A DNA stretch of 44,050 nt. Source: Thioalkalivibrio nitratireducens. GTDB lineage: Bacteria > Pseudomonadota > Gammaproteobacteria > Ectothiorhodospirales > Ectothiorhodospiraceae. The stretch covers positions 1 through 44,050 of the forward strand of contig JAABSN010000008.1 in NCBI GenBank assembly GCA_011390385.1, in the 5' to 3' direction. Positions 19,195-30,882 of the stretch are shown here, piece by piece; within the stretch, counting starts at the first letter, position 1, and the number at the start of each line of letters is the position of its first letter. The translations under genes were made by a program, and so were the position numbers. Below the pieces are notes generated by a model that worked only from the letters and a program-made list of their open reading frames with translations, was not told the origin of the DNA and made no database searches.

Positions 19195-19731
19195 TTAGCG
19201 ACTCAAATTGGCGGCAAGGCGGTTCAGCTGTCCCCGTACCGACCCGTCGATGACCAGGTCGCCGGCACGGACGACGACACCGCCGAGCAGGGATTCATCG
19301 ACCGAGCAGTCGAGTTCGACCTCACAGCCGAGGCGCTCACGCAGGGCATCGACCAGCTGTTTCTCCTGGGTTTGGGTGACCTTCCGATAGGATACGACCT
19401 GGGCGACGACCCGCTTCTCGGTCTCGGCCTTGAACGCCGCGAATGCAGTCCGGACGGCTGGCAGGCTCGGCAGGCGGCCGTTCTCGGCCAGCAGTTGCAC
19501 GAAATTGCGCACCTCGCCACTGAGCTGACCCTCGGCAATATCGAGCATCAGGCGCGACTTGGCTGTACGGTCAATGCGGGGGTCCGCCAGAACGGTGTGG
19601 ACGCGGGTATCGTCGGCAATCGCGGCCAACAGGGCCAGCTGGTCGTCCCAAGCCTGCAGGGTATCCTGCGCCTGAGCCAGATCGAAAGCGGCGCGGGCGT
19701 AGGGTCGGGCAACCTGCGTCATGTCGGACAT
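19195..19731 (-). CDS. atpH: F1 ATP synthase delta subunit
   Basis: A 178-residue peripheral-stalk subunit that joins F1 to the b dimer. The N-terminal helical domain starts [13 protein letters not shown], the common opening of the family, and the C-terminal part contains [30 protein letters not shown], the conserved end. Nine bases after atpF. Confidence 0.97.
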   Translation of the reverse strand: MSDMTQVARPYARAAFDLAQAQDTLQAWDDQLALLAAIADDTRVHTVLADPRIDRTAKSRLMLDIAEGQLSGEVRNFVQLLAENGRLPSLPAVRTAFAAFKAETEKRVVAQVVSYRKVTQTQEKQLVDALRERLGCEVELDCSVDESLLGGVVVRAGDLVIDGSVRGQLNRLAANLSR

Positions 19732-19740
19732 GGGATCTCC

Positions 19741-20211
19741 TTACAGCCGTTTGGCGAGATCTTTCAGGAGATCGCCGTGCGCCTTGGCGTCGATCTCTCT
19801 CGCCAGGATCTGTTCGGCGCCCTGGACCACCAGCCTGGCCAGCTGCTTGCGCAGTTGCTCGCGGGCGCGGTTGACCTCCTGTTCGATGTCGGCGTGCGCG
19901 GCCTCCTTGATGCGCTCGCCCTCCTCGCGCGCAGTGGTCTTGCTCTCCTCGACCATGTCGTTGGAACGCTTCTGCGCTGCGGCAACGATCTCCGCCGCCT
20001 GCTGCTTCGCCTGCTTGATCACTTCCCTGGCGCGTTCCTCGGCCAGACGCTGCTCGTTCTGGCCGCGCTCGGCGGCCGCGAGGCCGTCGGCAATCTTCTT
20101 GCGTCGTGTCTCCAGGGCATCGGAAAGCGGCGGCCAGACGAAACGCATGGTGAACCACACGAATACGCTGAACGCGAGCAACTGCCCGATGATGGTGAGA
20201 TTGATATTCAT
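19741..20211 (-). CDS. atpF: Fo ATP synthase b subunit
   Basis: A 156-residue peripheral-stalk subunit: one N-terminal membrane helix (about 4-24, [26 protein letters not shown]) then a long charged Ala/Glu/Arg helix that dimerises as a right-handed coiled coil. Length equals E. coli AtpF (156). A single b gene is present, as expected for a non-phototrophic gammaproteobacterium. Confidence 0.98.
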   Translation of the reverse strand: MNINLTIIGQLLAFSVFVWFTMRFVWPPLSDALETRRKKIADGLAAAERGQNEQRLAEERAREVIKQAKQQAAEIVAAAQKRSNDMVEESKTTAREEGERIKEAAHADIEQEVNRAREQLRKQLARLVVQGAEQILAREIDAKAHGDLLKDLAKRL

Positions 20212-20265
20212 CCTGGTACCTCAGGTTGACGAGTAGTGAGGGATCCTCGGGACCCGGTCAGCCTC

Positions 20266-20529
<264 letters not shown>

Positions 20530-20559
20530 TCAGTCAGTTGGTATTGGATGGATCGAAAG

Positions 20560-21817
<1,258 letters not shown>

Positions 21818-21864
21818 GCTGCGGGCGCGGTTATCAGTCCGCCCCTCCCCGGGAAAGTGCGCGA

Positions 21865-21894
21865 AGTATAAGAGTGGCCTAATGATCAGGTCAA
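21865..21894 (-). promoter_or_regulatory. Sigma70-type promoter of the atp operon
   Basis: Minus strand TTGACC (21894-21889), 18-base spacer, TATACT (21870-21865), about 48 bases upstream of the atpI start. The only recognisable promoter in the parB-atpI gap. Confidence 0.65.
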
Positions 21895-21949
21895 ACCGCG
21901 CCCACGGCTGCACAGCGCCCTGGGAGCCCGAAGAAAGCGGTGCGGAGAG

Positions 21950-21969
21950 GGCTCTTTGCGGGCAGAGCC
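21950..21969 (-). other. Small hairpin downstream of parB
   Basis: Minus strand GGCTCT, 8-base loop, AGAGCC. It lies between the parB stop (22023) and the atp promoter. No T-run follows, so it is at most a weak terminator candidate. Confidence 0.3.
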
Positions 21970-22022
21970 GTTCCGAACGCGGCTCACCAACAGCAGCGCC
22001 GTCGAACCAACGTTGCACGTGA

Positions 22023-22865
22023 TCACTGGATGTGGGCGAGGATGCCATCGAGTTCGTCCAGACTGTTGTATTCGATCACGAGGCGGCCTCTGCCTGCACG
22101 GTTGTAGCGGACCTGCACCGCAGCTCCGAGGGTGTCCGAGAGGCGGGTTTCGAGTTGGCGAATTTCCGGCGCCGGCCGAGCTGAAGGCAGGGGCACCGCC
22201 GGCTCGGCAAGCATCCTGCGCACCAGGCGCTCGGCGTCGCGAACCGAAAGCCCGCGTTTCACGATCTGGTCAGCGGCCTGCGGCTGTCGCTCCGGCGGAA
22301 GTGCCAGCAGACAGCGAGCATGACCCATCTCCAGTTCGCGCGCATTGACGCGTTCCTTGACCGCATCGTGAAGCTCCAGCAGCCGCAGCAGGTTGGTCAC
22401 CGCGGTGCGTGAGCGACCCACCGCTGTTGCCGCGTCCTGATGCGTCATCTCGAATTCACCGATCAGACGACGAATCGCCTGAGCCTCCTCCAGCGGGTTC
22501 AGGTTCTCGCGCTGGATATTCTCGATCAACGCCATCGCAGCGGCTGCCTGATCGGGAATGTCACGCACCACAGCCGGGACGGTCTCAAGCCCGGCCATCT
22601 GCGCCGCTCGCCAGCGGCGCTCACCTGCAATCAGCTCATACCCTTCGCCCGCCCGGCGTACCACGATTGGCTGAACGATGCCCTGTGACCGAATCGAATT
22701 TGCCAGTTCCTCCAGTGCCTCGGCGGCCATGTGGACCCGGGGCTGATACTTGCCACGCTGAATCCGCTCGATCGGCAGGTTTTCGAGTGAATCCTCGCCG
22801 GTCTGCTCGGTTCCGCTGAGCAGTGCCTCAAGACCACGCCCCAGACCACTTCTCCGTTTGACCAT
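22023..22865 (-). CDS. parB: Chromosome-partitioning protein ParB
   Basis: A 280-residue CTP-dependent DNA clamp that loads at parS and spreads. RSGLGRGLEALL at the N terminus is the ParA-contacting segment, IERIQRGKYQPR opens the CTPase domain, GERRWRAA (81-88) and ENIQRENLNPLEEA (115-128) bind CTP, the helix-turn-helix with TAVGRSRTAVTNLLRLL recognises parS, and a C-terminal dimer domain ends the protein. It is 65 bases downstream of parA. Confidence 0.98.
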   Translation of the reverse strand: MVKRRSGLGRGLEALLSGTEQTGEDSLENLPIERIQRGKYQPRVHMAAEALEELANSIRSQGIVQPIVVRRAGEGYELIAGERRWRAAQMAGLETVPAVVRDIPDQAAAAMALIENIQRENLNPLEEAQAIRRLIGEFEMTHQDAATAVGRSRTAVTNLLRLLELHDAVKERVNARELEMGHARCLLALPPERQPQAADQIVKRGLSVRDAERLVRRMLAEPAVPLPSARPAPEIRQLETRLSDTLGAAVQVRYNRAGRGRLVIEYNSLDELDGILAHIQ

Positions 22866-22930
22866 TGCTTCTAGTGTCCTGTCAGACGCCTGATGAGCAG
22901 CATTTCACCCGCGACCCCTCTCGGGCTGGA

Positions 22931-23719
22931 TCACGGGCTCGTGTTCGGCCCGGCACTGGCGCCGGGCCGCCGCAGCATTTCACCCGCCAACGCCAGATAG
23001 GCTACCGCACCGCGTGAGCTCGCATCATACAGCAAGGCCGGCTGTCCGAAGCTCGGGGCCTCGGCGAGACGCACGTTGCGCGGGACGATCGTACGAAATA
23101 CCCGCTCACCGAAATGCCCCAGCAACTGGTCCGAGACTTCTCCCGAGAGGCGGTTGCGCGGATCGAACATGGTTCGCAGCAGTCCGGCAATTCGCAGCCG
23201 GGGATTGGGTCCGCGTTGAATGCTCTCGATTGTACCCATCAGTGCCGTCAGTCCTTCCAGTGCATAATATTCGCATTGCATGGGTATAAGTACGCCGTCC
23301 GCCGCAACCAGCGCGTTCACCGTCAGGAGGTTGAGCGAAGGTGGACAATCGATCAGGACATGCTGGTAGGCGGAATCGGCCCCGGCCAGCACTTCCCGAA
23401 GACGATACTCCCGCCGCTCCATGGTCATCATCCGGACTTCGGCGAGCGTCAGGTCGCCATTCGCCGGCACCAGATCAAACCCGGATTCGACCCGCTGCGC
23501 ACAGGTCGCAAGTGGCTCCTCACCGAGCAGCAATTCGCAGCTGGTCGGGTTTCGGGTGTGCTTGTCGTATCCGCTGCCCGTTGTCGCATTACCCTGCGGG
23601 TCCAGATCGATCACAAGCACACGACGACCGAGTCGAACGAGCGACGCGGCCAGATTCACGCAGGTCGTTGTCTTGCCGACGCCGCCCTTCTGGTTGGTGA
23701 TGGCCAGTGTCTGTGTCAA
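22931..23719 (-). CDS. parA: Chromosome-partitioning ATPase ParA (Soj)
   Basis: A 262-residue deviant-Walker ATPase that moves ParB-parS complexes along the nucleoid. The P-loop is KGGVGKTT (11-18) with the signature lysine K11, followed by VIDLDPQGNATTG and LIDCPPSLNLL. The start was set at a TTG at 23719, which shares bases with the rsmG stop (TTGA) and has GAGAGA about seven bases upstream. The frame is open further to 23803, but that stretch lies within rsmG and does not resemble ParA. Confidence 0.96.
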   Translation of the reverse strand: MTQTLAITNQKGGVGKTTTCVNLAASLVRLGRRVLVIDLDPQGNATTGSGYDKHTRNPTSCELLLGEEPLATCAQRVESGFDLVPANGDLTLAEVRMMTMERREYRLREVLAGADSAYQHVLIDCPPSLNLLTVNALVAADGVLIPMQCEYYALEGLTALMGTIESIQRGPNPRLRIAGLLRTMFDPRNRLSGEVSDQLLGHFGERVFRTIVPRNVRLAEAPSFGQPALLYDASSRGAVAYLALAGEMLRRPGASAGPNTSP

Positions 23720-24342
23720 GCGGTTTCTCTCTCGATAACGGCAATGTGCCGGCTGGCGGATGATCCGGGAACCCGCACCGGGGCGACGCTGCTGAAGGAC
23801 CATCCCGCTGGAAGATCGGTATCGGCGGCAACGGCTTGCCCCAGCATCGCCAGCATCCGCCCACCCGGGGCGACGCAGTGACCGGCCCGGCGCACGAATT
23901 CCGGCGGTGCCGCGAAGGCCCGCGAAACCACGGTAGCAAAACCCGGCGCCGGCCGCAGGTCCTCGACCCGCGCATGCTCGGCGCTCACGTGCGCGAGACC
24001 GAGCTCCGCGATGGCGACACGCAGGAAGCGCACGCGCTTCGCCGCCGCATCCAGCAACAGATATTCACGATCCGGGTCGGCCAGCGCAAGAATCAGCCCC
24101 GGCAGCCCGGCACCGCTGCCCACGTCCAGTACGCGGTCACCGTGCAGCCAGGGCAGCACACTCAGGCTGTCCAGCACGTGCCGGTCCAGCATTGCCTCCG
24201 GCCCGGTCACGGCGGTCAGGTTGTGGACCCGGTTCCAGCGCTCCAGGAGCTCGAGATAGCGCACCATGGGGGGGATCAACGCCGGGTCCAGACCTCGTGC
24301 AGCGCAGGCCGCGAACAGCGCCGCGGCCGCAGGCTCAGGCAC
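23716..24342 (-). CDS. rsmG: 16S rRNA m7G527 methyltransferase RsmG (GidB)
   Basis: A 208-residue SAM-dependent methyltransferase for G527 of 16S rRNA. The SAM-binding loop [13 protein letters not shown], the upstream NLTAV motif, [13 protein letters not shown] and VVSRAFA agree with the family. It overlaps mnmG by eight bases upstream and parA by four downstream, so mnmG, rsmG and parA look translationally coupled. Confidence 0.97.
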   Translation of the reverse strand: MPEPAAAALFAACAARGLDPALIPPMVRYLELLERWNRVHNLTAVTGPEAMLDRHVLDSLSVLPWLHGDRVLDVGSGAGLPGLILALADPDREYLLLDAAAKRVRFLRVAIAELGLAHVSAEHARVEDLRPAPGFATVVSRAFAAPPEFVRRAGHCVAPGGRMLAMLGQAVAADTDLPAGWSFSSVAPVRVPGSSASRHIAVIERETA

Positions 24343-26209
24343 CGGGAGCCCGCTGTTTGAGGTGAATCGCCAGCGCCGACAGTGCCGCCGGCGTCACCCC
24401 GGGAATACGCTGCGCCTGACCCAGGGTATGCGGCCTGAAGCTGCTCAGCTTCTGCCGGATTTCGGTGGACAGACCATGCACGCGGTCGTAATCGAGATCC
24501 TGCGGCAGCGCGGTGGCCGTGTCGCGGCCCTGGCGACCGATCTCCTGCATCTGGCGCTCGATGTAACCCGCGTACTTGGCCTGGATCTCGACCTGATCGG
24601 CGACCGAGTCCGGCAGGTCCACAGCCATTCCCTGCAGTCGTCCCATCAGTCCCGCGTAGTCGACCTGCGGGCGGCGCAACAGATCCAGAAGGGTGGCATC
24701 GCTGTCAGGTGTTCCGCCGAGGTAGTCGACCAGCGCCCCGTCTTCACGGCTGGCGCGATCGAGGCGCAGCGAGGCGAGACGGGCCTTTTCGGCCTCGATC
24801 GCCTGCGCGCGTTCGGTGAAGGACTGCCAGCGGCGATCATCGACCAGCCCCAATTCGCGGCCGCGCGGGGTCAGACGCAGGTCGGCATTGTCCTCGCGCA
24901 GCAGCAGCCGGTACTCGGCACGCGATGTGAACATGCGGTAGGGCTCATTGGTGCCGCGGGTGACGAGGTCGTCGATCAGCACACCGATGTAGCCCTCGGC
25001 GCGGCCCGGGGTCCATGGCGCCTCGCCGCGTGTCCAGCGCGCTGCGTTCAGGCCTGCAATCAGGCCCTGCGCAGCGGCCTCCTCGTAACCGGTGGTGCCG
25101 TTGATCTGGCCGGCGAAGAACAGGTTGGCGACCGCGCGCGTGGCCAGCGATGGCATCAGTCCACGCGGGTCGAAGTAGTCGTACTCGATGGCGTATCCAG
25201 GCCGGGTGATGTGCGCCTTTTCGAAACCCTGAAGGCTTTGCACCAGTTGTACCTGCACCGCGTACGGCAGACTGGTCGAGATCCCGTTGGGATACAGTTC
25301 CTCGGTGTCCAAACCCTCCGGCTCGATGAAGATCTGGTGGCTGTCCTTGTCCGCGAAACGCACCACCTTGTCCTCGATGGACGGGCAATAGCGCGGCCCG
25401 GTTCCCTCGATCTGGCCGGTGTACATCGGCGCCTGATGGAGATTGGCGCGGATCAGCTCGTGGGTCTGCCCGTTGGTACGGGCAATGTGGCACAGCCGCT
25501 GCGCCGGATGGTGTTCGTGGCGACCCAGGAAGGAGAACACTGGCCGCGGTTCGTCGCCTGGCTGAGGCTCGAGCCGCGAAAAGTCCACGGAACGGCCATC
25601 GACACGAGGCGGTGTCCCGGTCTTCAGGCGGCCGACCGCGAAAGCCATTTCGCGCAGGCGCGCAGCCAGTCTCAGGCTCGGCGGATCGCCCGCACGGCCA
25701 CCCGGGTGCTGCTCCGGGCCGAGGTGCATCTTGCCGTTCAGAAAGGTCCCCACGGTCAGCACCACCGATCGCGCAGCGAACTCCAGCCCGGTCTCGGTGA
25801 CCACACCGGTGACGCGATCGCCCTGCATGCGGATATCGGCCACGGGCTGCTGGAAGATGCTCAGGTTCGGCTGGTACTCGACCATCCGCCGGATGGCCCG
25901 CCGGTAAAGATAGCGGTCCGCCTGAGCGCGGGTCGCGCGCACGGCCGGCCCCTTGCGCCGGTTCAGCAACCGGAAATGGATGCCCGCCCGGTCCGCCGCC
26001 TTGGCCATCGCGCCGCCGAGGGCGTCGATTTCGCGCACCAGGTGCCCTTTGCCAATGCCGCCGATCGCGGGATTGCAGCTCATCTGCCCGATGGTATCGA
26101 TATTGTGCGTGAGCAGCAGCGTGCGCGCACCGGTCCGCGCAGCCGCCAGCGCGGCCTCGGTTCCGGCATGTCCACCGCCGATCACGATCACGTCGAAGAG
26201 ATTGTTCAT
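24335..26209 (-). CDS. mnmG: tRNA uridine 5-carboxymethylaminomethyl modification enzyme MnmG (GidA)
   Basis: A 624-residue FAD enzyme that works with MnmE to install cmnm5 on U34 of tRNAs. FAD loop [12 protein letters not shown] (9-20), [18 protein letters not shown] with the catalytic-region cysteine, [18 protein letters not shown] and the C-terminal helical domain with IPGV are present. Its partner mnmE is at 37096, separated from it by the A/V-ATPase operon and rhlE. A 101-base gap lies upstream in which nothing was recognised. Confidence 0.98.
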   Translation of the reverse strand: MNNLFDVIVIGGGHAGTEAALAAARTGARTLLLTHNIDTIGQMSCNPAIGGIGKGHLVREIDALGGAMAKAADRAGIHFRLLNRRKGPAVRATRAQADRYLYRRAIRRMVEYQPNLSIFQQPVADIRMQGDRVTGVVTETGLEFAARSVVLTVGTFLNGKMHLGPEQHPGGRAGDPPSLRLAARLREMAFAVGRLKTGTPPRVDGRSVDFSRLEPQPGDEPRPVFSFLGRHEHHPAQRLCHIARTNGQTHELIRANLHQAPMYTGQIEGTGPRYCPSIEDKVVRFADKDSHQIFIEPEGLDTEELYPNGISTSLPYAVQVQLVQSLQGFEKAHITRPGYAIEYDYFDPRGLMPSLATRAVANLFFAGQINGTTGYEEAAAQGLIAGLNAARWTRGEAPWTPGRAEGYIGVLIDDLVTRGTNEPYRMFTSRAEYRLLLREDNADLRLTPRGRELGLVDDRRWQSFTERAQAIEAEKARLASLRLDRASREDGALVDYLGGTPDSDATLLDLLRRPQVDYAGLMGRLQGMAVDLPDSVADQVEIQAKYAGYIERQMQEIGRQGRDTATALPQDLDYDRVHGLSTEIRQKLSSFRPHTLGQAQRIPGVTPAALSALAIHLKQRAPGA

Positions 26210-26310
26210 GGCGTTGCAGAATCCGTGTTCGCCCGGCCGCAGATTCTAGCAGCAAAAGAGTAACGCGTTGAATTACAACCCTGGAAGCGAGCTACCCCGC
26301 ACTCCCCGGA

Positions 26311-26937
26311 TCAGCGGGCGTCGGCGCGCTCGCGCAGGAGCTTGACCTGGAACAATGCGTTTCGCTCCTCCTCTTCCAGCGACGACTGGATGAAGCGGAT
26401 CGTGCGCTCGTAACGGGGGATGATGTTGTATTTGAGTGCGTTCACCAGTTTCTGTGCCTTGCGCTGCTCCTCCATCAGACGGTGCAGGGCGGTCTCGACC
26501 TCGCCGAGCTGGGCGAGCAAAACCGTCATGTCTGCCAGTTTCTGGCGGCTGGTATCGAAGCTGATGTCGGTACCCAGCAGGCCCAGCGGTTTCAGCTGGA
26601 TCCGTTCGGCGTGCACCGAGGGATATTCGATGCCGAGGCTTCGTCTTGGCAGGATGCTGACCGCGACCGCGGGTTCCACTCCCAGTGCCGCCTGATGAAT
26701 GCTGCGCCCGCCCATCCGCATGTGCGCCACGCTGAGGCAGCGGTAGGCCTCGGCCATCGCCGCTTCAACCTCTTCCCGCAGGCGGCGGTACTGCCCGATG
26801 CGCTCGTAGACCAACCGGGTGAGCAGATCGCGCTTGCGCTCGAGAAGGTCGTGTCCGCCTTCCAGAAAAGTCACCTGCCGCTTCAACCGCAGCAGCGTAT
26901 TCTTGGTCGGCGGAACCTTGATCAGTTGCTGGCTCAT
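26311..26937 (-). CDS. ntpD: A/V-type ATPase subunit D (central rotor)
   Basis: A 208-residue rotor shaft of the A/V-type ATPase. It opens with PPTKNTLLRLKRQVTFLEGGHDLLERKRDLL, the N-terminal helix common to V- and A-type D subunits, and ends with LKYNIIPRYERTIRFIQSSLEEEERNALFQVKLLRER, the pairing C-terminal helix. Last gene of the operon, nine bases after subunit B. Confidence 0.96.
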   Translation of the reverse strand: MSQQLIKVPPTKNTLLRLKRQVTFLEGGHDLLERKRDLLTRLVYERIGQYRRLREEVEAAMAEAYRCLSVAHMRMGGRSIHQAALGVEPAVAVSILPRRSLGIEYPSVHAERIQLKPLGLLGTDISFDTSRQKLADMTVLLAQLGEVETALHRLMEEQRKAQKLVNALKYNIIPRYERTIRFIQSSLEEEERNALFQVKLLRERADAR

Positions 26938-26946
26938 CGGGCTCGC

Positions 26947-28443
26947 TCAGACGCCGCCTGCGGGCTGGGCACCGGAGCCGGTGCGCTTCTTGCGCCGCGA
27001 ATGCGACTGCACCGCGGTGGTCACGCCGCTGCTCGGGCCGCTGCCGGAACCGACCACCTGCTCCTCGTCCAATTCACGATAGTATTTCGCAATATCGGCT
27101 TCGCTGACCCGTGTCAGACCTTCCTTCGGGAAGATCGACATCAGTTCCCAGGCCAGGTCCAGCGTCGCTTCGATGCTGCGGTCCTCGTGCTCGCCCTGGC
27201 CAACGAACCGCCGGTCGAAGGCATCGGCAAAGGTCAGGTAGCGGCGGTCGTGCGAGGACAGTTCGTCCGCTCCGATGATCGACGCCAGATTGCGAGTCTC
27301 GAGGGCCCGCGCGTACAGAGCGTAAAGCTGCGCCGCTACCCGGGGATGATCCTCGCGGGTATCGTCCTTGCCGATACCGTCCTTCATCAGTCGCGAGAGA
27401 CTGGGGGAAATATGGACCGGCGGGTAGATGCCCTGGTTGTCGAGTTCGCGCGAGAGCACGATCTGTCCCTCGGTAATGTACCCGGTCAGGTCCGGAATCG
27501 GGTGCGTGATGTCGTCCGAGGGCATGGACACCACCGGCATCATCGTGATCGAGCCATGGCGGTGGTGAATGCGGCCGCAGCGCTCGTAGATCTCGGCGAG
27601 GTCGGAATAGAGGTAGCCGGGGTAGCCCTTGCGCGCCGGCACGTCACCCTTGGAGGTCGCCACCTCGCGCAGTGCCTCGGCGTAGTAGGTCATGTCGGTC
27701 ATCACCACCAGCACGTGGCGATCCAGCTCGTAGGCGAGATACTCGGCTGCGGTGAGCGCAGTGCGCGGCAGGGTCAGGCGTTCCACCGGCGGGTCGTCGG
27801 CGAGGTTGATGAACATCACCACGTTGCGCAGCACCCCGGACGAGGCGAACTCATCGCGGAAGAACTTCGCGTCGGCGTAGGACACGCCCATTGCAGCAAA
27901 CACGATGGAAAACGAGGCGTCTTCGTTTTTCAGCCGCGCCTGGCGAACGATCTGCGCGGCAAGCCGGTTGTGTGGCAGGCCGGAGCCGGTGAAGATCGGC
28001 AGCTTCTGGCCCCGCACCAGCGAGTTCAGACCGTCGATGGTCGAGATACCGGTCTGGATGAATTCCCGCGGGTAGGTACGTGCCGCCGGGTTGATCGCGG
28101 AACCGCCGACCGCGCGGCGCAGGCTCGAGAGAACCGGAGGACGCCCGTCGCGCGGCTCGCCCAGACCGTTGAATTCACGGCCCAGCAATTCGGGAGACAG
28201 GGCAATCTCGACCGGAGCATCCAGAAACCGCACCCAGGTGTTTTCCAGGTCAAGGTCCTCGACCCCCTCGAACACCAGAATCAGCACTTCTTCGTTCGAC
28301 GACCGGATGACCTGGCCATTGCGGATGCCACCGCTGTGATCCTCGATGCTCACCCGGTCACCGAAGGCAACCCCGGGTGTCTGTTTCATCACCAGAAGGC
28401 CACCACGGGCCTCGACCGCAGTGCGGTATTCCTTGGTGCTCAT
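26947..28443 (-). CDS. ntpB: A/V-type ATPase subunit B (non-catalytic)
   Basis: A 498-residue regulatory nucleotide-binding subunit. It has the B-type core: TGISTIDGLNSLVRGQKLPIFTGSGLPHNRLAAQI, where the P-loop is degenerate (GSGLPHN), VVMTDMTYYAEALREV, GRIHHRHGSITMMPVVSMPSDDITHPIPDLTGYITEGQI. After EEQVV it has a tail of about 35 residues rich in Gly, Ser and basic residues (SRRKKR) that is not part of the fold. Its ATG shares one base with the subunit A stop (TGATG). Confidence 0.97.
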   Translation of the reverse strand: MSTKEYRTAVEARGGLLVMKQTPGVAFGDRVSIEDHSGGIRNGQVIRSSNEEVLILVFEGVEDLDLENTWVRFLDAPVEIALSPELLGREFNGLGEPRDGRPPVLSSLRRAVGGSAINPAARTYPREFIQTGISTIDGLNSLVRGQKLPIFTGSGLPHNRLAAQIVRQARLKNEDASFSIVFAAMGVSYADAKFFRDEFASSGVLRNVVMFINLADDPPVERLTLPRTALTAAEYLAYELDRHVLVVMTDMTYYAEALREVATSKGDVPARKGYPGYLYSDLAEIYERCGRIHHRHGSITMMPVVSMPSDDITHPIPDLTGYITEGQIVLSRELDNQGIYPPVHISPSLSRLMKDGIGKDDTREDHPRVAAQLYALYARALETRNLASIIGADELSSHDRRYLTFADAFDRRFVGQGEHEDRSIEATLDLAWELMSIFPKEGLTRVSEADIAKYYRELDEEQVVGSGSGPSSGVTTAVQSHSRRKKRTGSGAQPAGGV

Positions 28444-30239
28444 CAGACCTGCTCCTCCTGGTTCGCATATTCCTGACGCAGGTTCTCGAAATTCTGCTCG
28501 ACCTCGTCACGAAACGACTCGATGTCATCGAGCTGCTCGCTGGAATAGAGACTCTTGATCCGGCGCACCCTGGACAACAGGGGCAGACGCTGCAGTTCCT
28601 GCACCGGCACGCCTCGCGTGACCAGTTCTGCCCCCTGGTCGTAGATCATCAGTGCCAGATCGAGCAGCGCGAACTGTTTCTCGGGCGAGCAGAAGGTATC
28701 GATTTCGTCCAGCGCGCTCTGCTGGAGCACGCCCTCCTTGATCAGCGCCGCCCCCTCGAGATCCCAGCGCTGCGTGGAGGAAAGCGCTTCCGGGCCCACC
28801 AGGTTGACGATTCGCGACAGTTCCGCGTCACGGGCCAGCAAGGCCAGCGCCTCGCGGCGGCGCGCCTCCCAGGTCGCGTCGACATTCTCGTGCCACCACT
28901 GGGCTGCAGTATGCACGTGCCCGGAGAAACTGGTGACCCAGTCGATCGACGGATAATGCCGTGCATCCGCAAGCTCCTTCGACAGCGCCCAGAAGGTCTC
29001 GATGATGTCCTTGGTGTGGCTGGTGACCGGCTCCGAGAAGTCACCGCCGGGCGGCGACACCGCTCCGATCAGCGTCACCGAGCCGGAACCGGCGCCATGT
29101 GTCTCCACACGGCCAGCACGCTCATAGACCGCTGCCAGGCGCGATGCCAGGTAGGCGGGGTAGCCTTCCTCCACCGGCATCTGACCGAGACGGCCCGACA
29201 CTTCGCGCAGGGCCTCGGCCCAGCGGCTGGTTGAATCCGCCAGCACGACCACGTCATAACCCATGTCGCGGTAGTACTCGGCCATGGTCATCCCGACATA
29301 GACCGAAGCCTCGCGCGCGACCACCGGCATGTTCGATGTATTCGCGACCAGAAGCGTCCGTTCCATCAAGGAACGGCCGGTGTACGGATCCTCGAGCTTC
29401 GGGAAGGTCTCGAGCACATCGACCAGTTCGTTGCCGCGTTCGCCACAGCCGACATAGATCACGATGTCGGCGTTGGACCAACGCGCGATCTGCTGCTGGA
29501 CCACGGTCTTCCCTGCTCCGAAAGGCCCGGGGACGGCACCCTTGCCACCCTTCAGCTGCGGAAAAAAGGTATCGATCACGCGCTGGCCGGTGATCAGCGG
29601 AGCGACGCCGTCGTCCCGGCGCAGATAAGGGCGGGGGGTGCGCACCGGCCAGCGGTGATACATGCGCAACTCCCGCGAGTGGCCATCGGCGCCACGAACG
29701 CGCGCGATGATCTCTTCGACGTCATATTCCCCGGCCGGAGCGACTTCTTCCAGCTCGCCGTGGATACCCGGTGGCACCAGGATGCGGTGCAGGACCGTAT
29801 CGGTCTCCTGCACCGTTCCAAGGACCTTTCCAGGGCCGATCTTTTCGCCCGGTTCGAGTTCACGGTTCGGCTCGAAGGCCCATTTCCGGTCGCGGTCGAG
29901 CGAGGCAACGTTGATGCCGCGGCGGATGTAATCCCCCGACTGCAGCGCGATCTTTTCCAACGGACGTTGCACGCCGTCGAAGATCCCGCCCATCAGACCC
30001 GGCCCCAGTTCGACCGACAGCGGCCAGCCCAGACCTTCGGCGGGCTCGCCGGGCCGGACCCCGTCGGTCGACTCATAGGTCTGCACCACTGCCCGATCGC
30101 CCATCAGGGAAATCACTTCTCCAAACAGGCCCAGTTCGCCGATCTTGACCTGCTCGCCGTGGCGGATACCCGGCATTTCGATGGTGACGATCGGTCCGTT
30201 GATGTCGCGGACGATGCCGACGCGTTGCGGTTCGCTCAT
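28443..30239 (-). CDS. ntpA: A/V-type ATPase subunit A (catalytic)
   Basis: A 598-residue catalytic subunit. P-loop GPFGAGKT at 238-245, the A-type insert (about 110-200, the non-homologous region), CGERGNELVDVLE, VVLADSTSRWAEALREVSGRL and YPAYLASRLAAVYERAG mark it as the A subunit of a V/A-type ATPase rather than an F-type beta. The start at 30239 (MSEPQRV) follows the subunit E stop by four bases; the frame extends further upstream only as a shadow of subunit E. Confidence 0.98.
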   Translation of the reverse strand: MSEPQRVGIVRDINGPIVTIEMPGIRHGEQVKIGELGLFGEVISLMGDRAVVQTYESTDGVRPGEPAEGLGWPLSVELGPGLMGGIFDGVQRPLEKIALQSGDYIRRGINVASLDRDRKWAFEPNRELEPGEKIGPGKVLGTVQETDTVLHRILVPPGIHGELEEVAPAGEYDVEEIIARVRGADGHSRELRMYHRWPVRTPRPYLRRDDGVAPLITGQRVIDTFFPQLKGGKGAVPGPFGAGKTVVQQQIARWSNADIVIYVGCGERGNELVDVLETFPKLEDPYTGRSLMERTLLVANTSNMPVVAREASVYVGMTMAEYYRDMGYDVVVLADSTSRWAEALREVSGRLGQMPVEEGYPAYLASRLAAVYERAGRVETHGAGSGSVTLIGAVSPPGGDFSEPVTSHTKDIIETFWALSKELADARHYPSIDWVTSFSGHVHTAAQWWHENVDATWEARRREALALLARDAELSRIVNLVGPEALSSTQRWDLEGAALIKEGVLQQSALDEIDTFCSPEKQFALLDLALMIYDQGAELVTRGVPVQELQRLPLLSRVRRIKSLYSSEQLDDIESFRDEVEQNFENLRQEYANQEEQV

Positions 30240-30243
30240 GATC

Positions 30244-30882
30244 TCATCCGGTGAAAAGGTTGCCCGACTCCGGAGAAGCCGGAAGGAGCCGTTCCAGGAT
30301 CGCCTGCTGCAAGCGCAGGCGCAGGCGGGCCATGCGACCCTCGAAGGTGTTGTTGACGCGGATGCGGCCATTGGCACTGTGCACGAGCACGCCACCCAGG
30401 GTCTCGATCGCGTCCTCGTCGAGGCTGAGTGTCTTTCCCGGCAATGCCGCTTCGACCGCAGCCCAATCGGCGTGCAGCCGCTTGCGGTCGTCTGCATTGC
30501 ATTGCACCACGAGACTGTCGCTCTCGAATTGATCCGCAGCGGCCTGCAGTAGTTCGCGCAGGTGCTCCAGGTAGGCCGATTCGTCCTTGATGAATGCACG
30601 CATGCGTTCCGCGAGACGGTCCTCGACCCGGCGCACCAGGTTCCAGCGCATGCGGTCCAGGTGGCTTTGCAGCTTGAGTTCCGCCGCCTGCACCCGCTGC
30701 CGATAATGCCGCTCGCTCAACGCGCGGGCGTGAGCTTCCTCGCGCTGTTCCCGCTGCCGCAGTCGTTCCGCAGCATCGCGCAGGATGGTTTCCCGTGTCT
30801 TCTGCGCCTGTTCGGCGTACTGGCTGGCAAGCTGTTGCGCCCGCGCCAGTATCGCCTGCTCCAGTTCCAATACCTGATTCAC
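30244..30882 (-). CDS. ntpE: A/V-type ATPase subunit E (peripheral stalk)
   Basis: A 212-residue stalk subunit: the first 110 residues form a long charged helix rich in Gln, Arg, Glu and Ala, which pairs with subunit G/H, and the C-terminal globular part has LGGVLVHSANGRIRVNNTFEGRMARLRLRLQQAILERL, the typical E-subunit end. Its start overlaps the subunit F stop by four bases. Confidence 0.92.
   Translation of the reverse strand: MNQVLELEQAILARAQQLASQYAEQAQKTRETILRDAAERLRQREQREEAHARALSERHYRQRVQAAELKLQSHLDRMRWNLVRRVEDRLAERMRAFIKDESAYLEHLRELLQAAADQFESDSLVVQCNADDRKRLHADWAAVEAALPGKTLSLDEDAIETLGGVLVHSANGRIRVNNTFEGRMARLRLRLQQAILERLLPASPESGNLFTG

Noticed and set aside
24266..28476. Two long plus-strand open frames (665 and 664 codons)
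   Set aside because: Antisense to mnmG and to A/V-ATPase D and B subunit genes; no recognisable domain.
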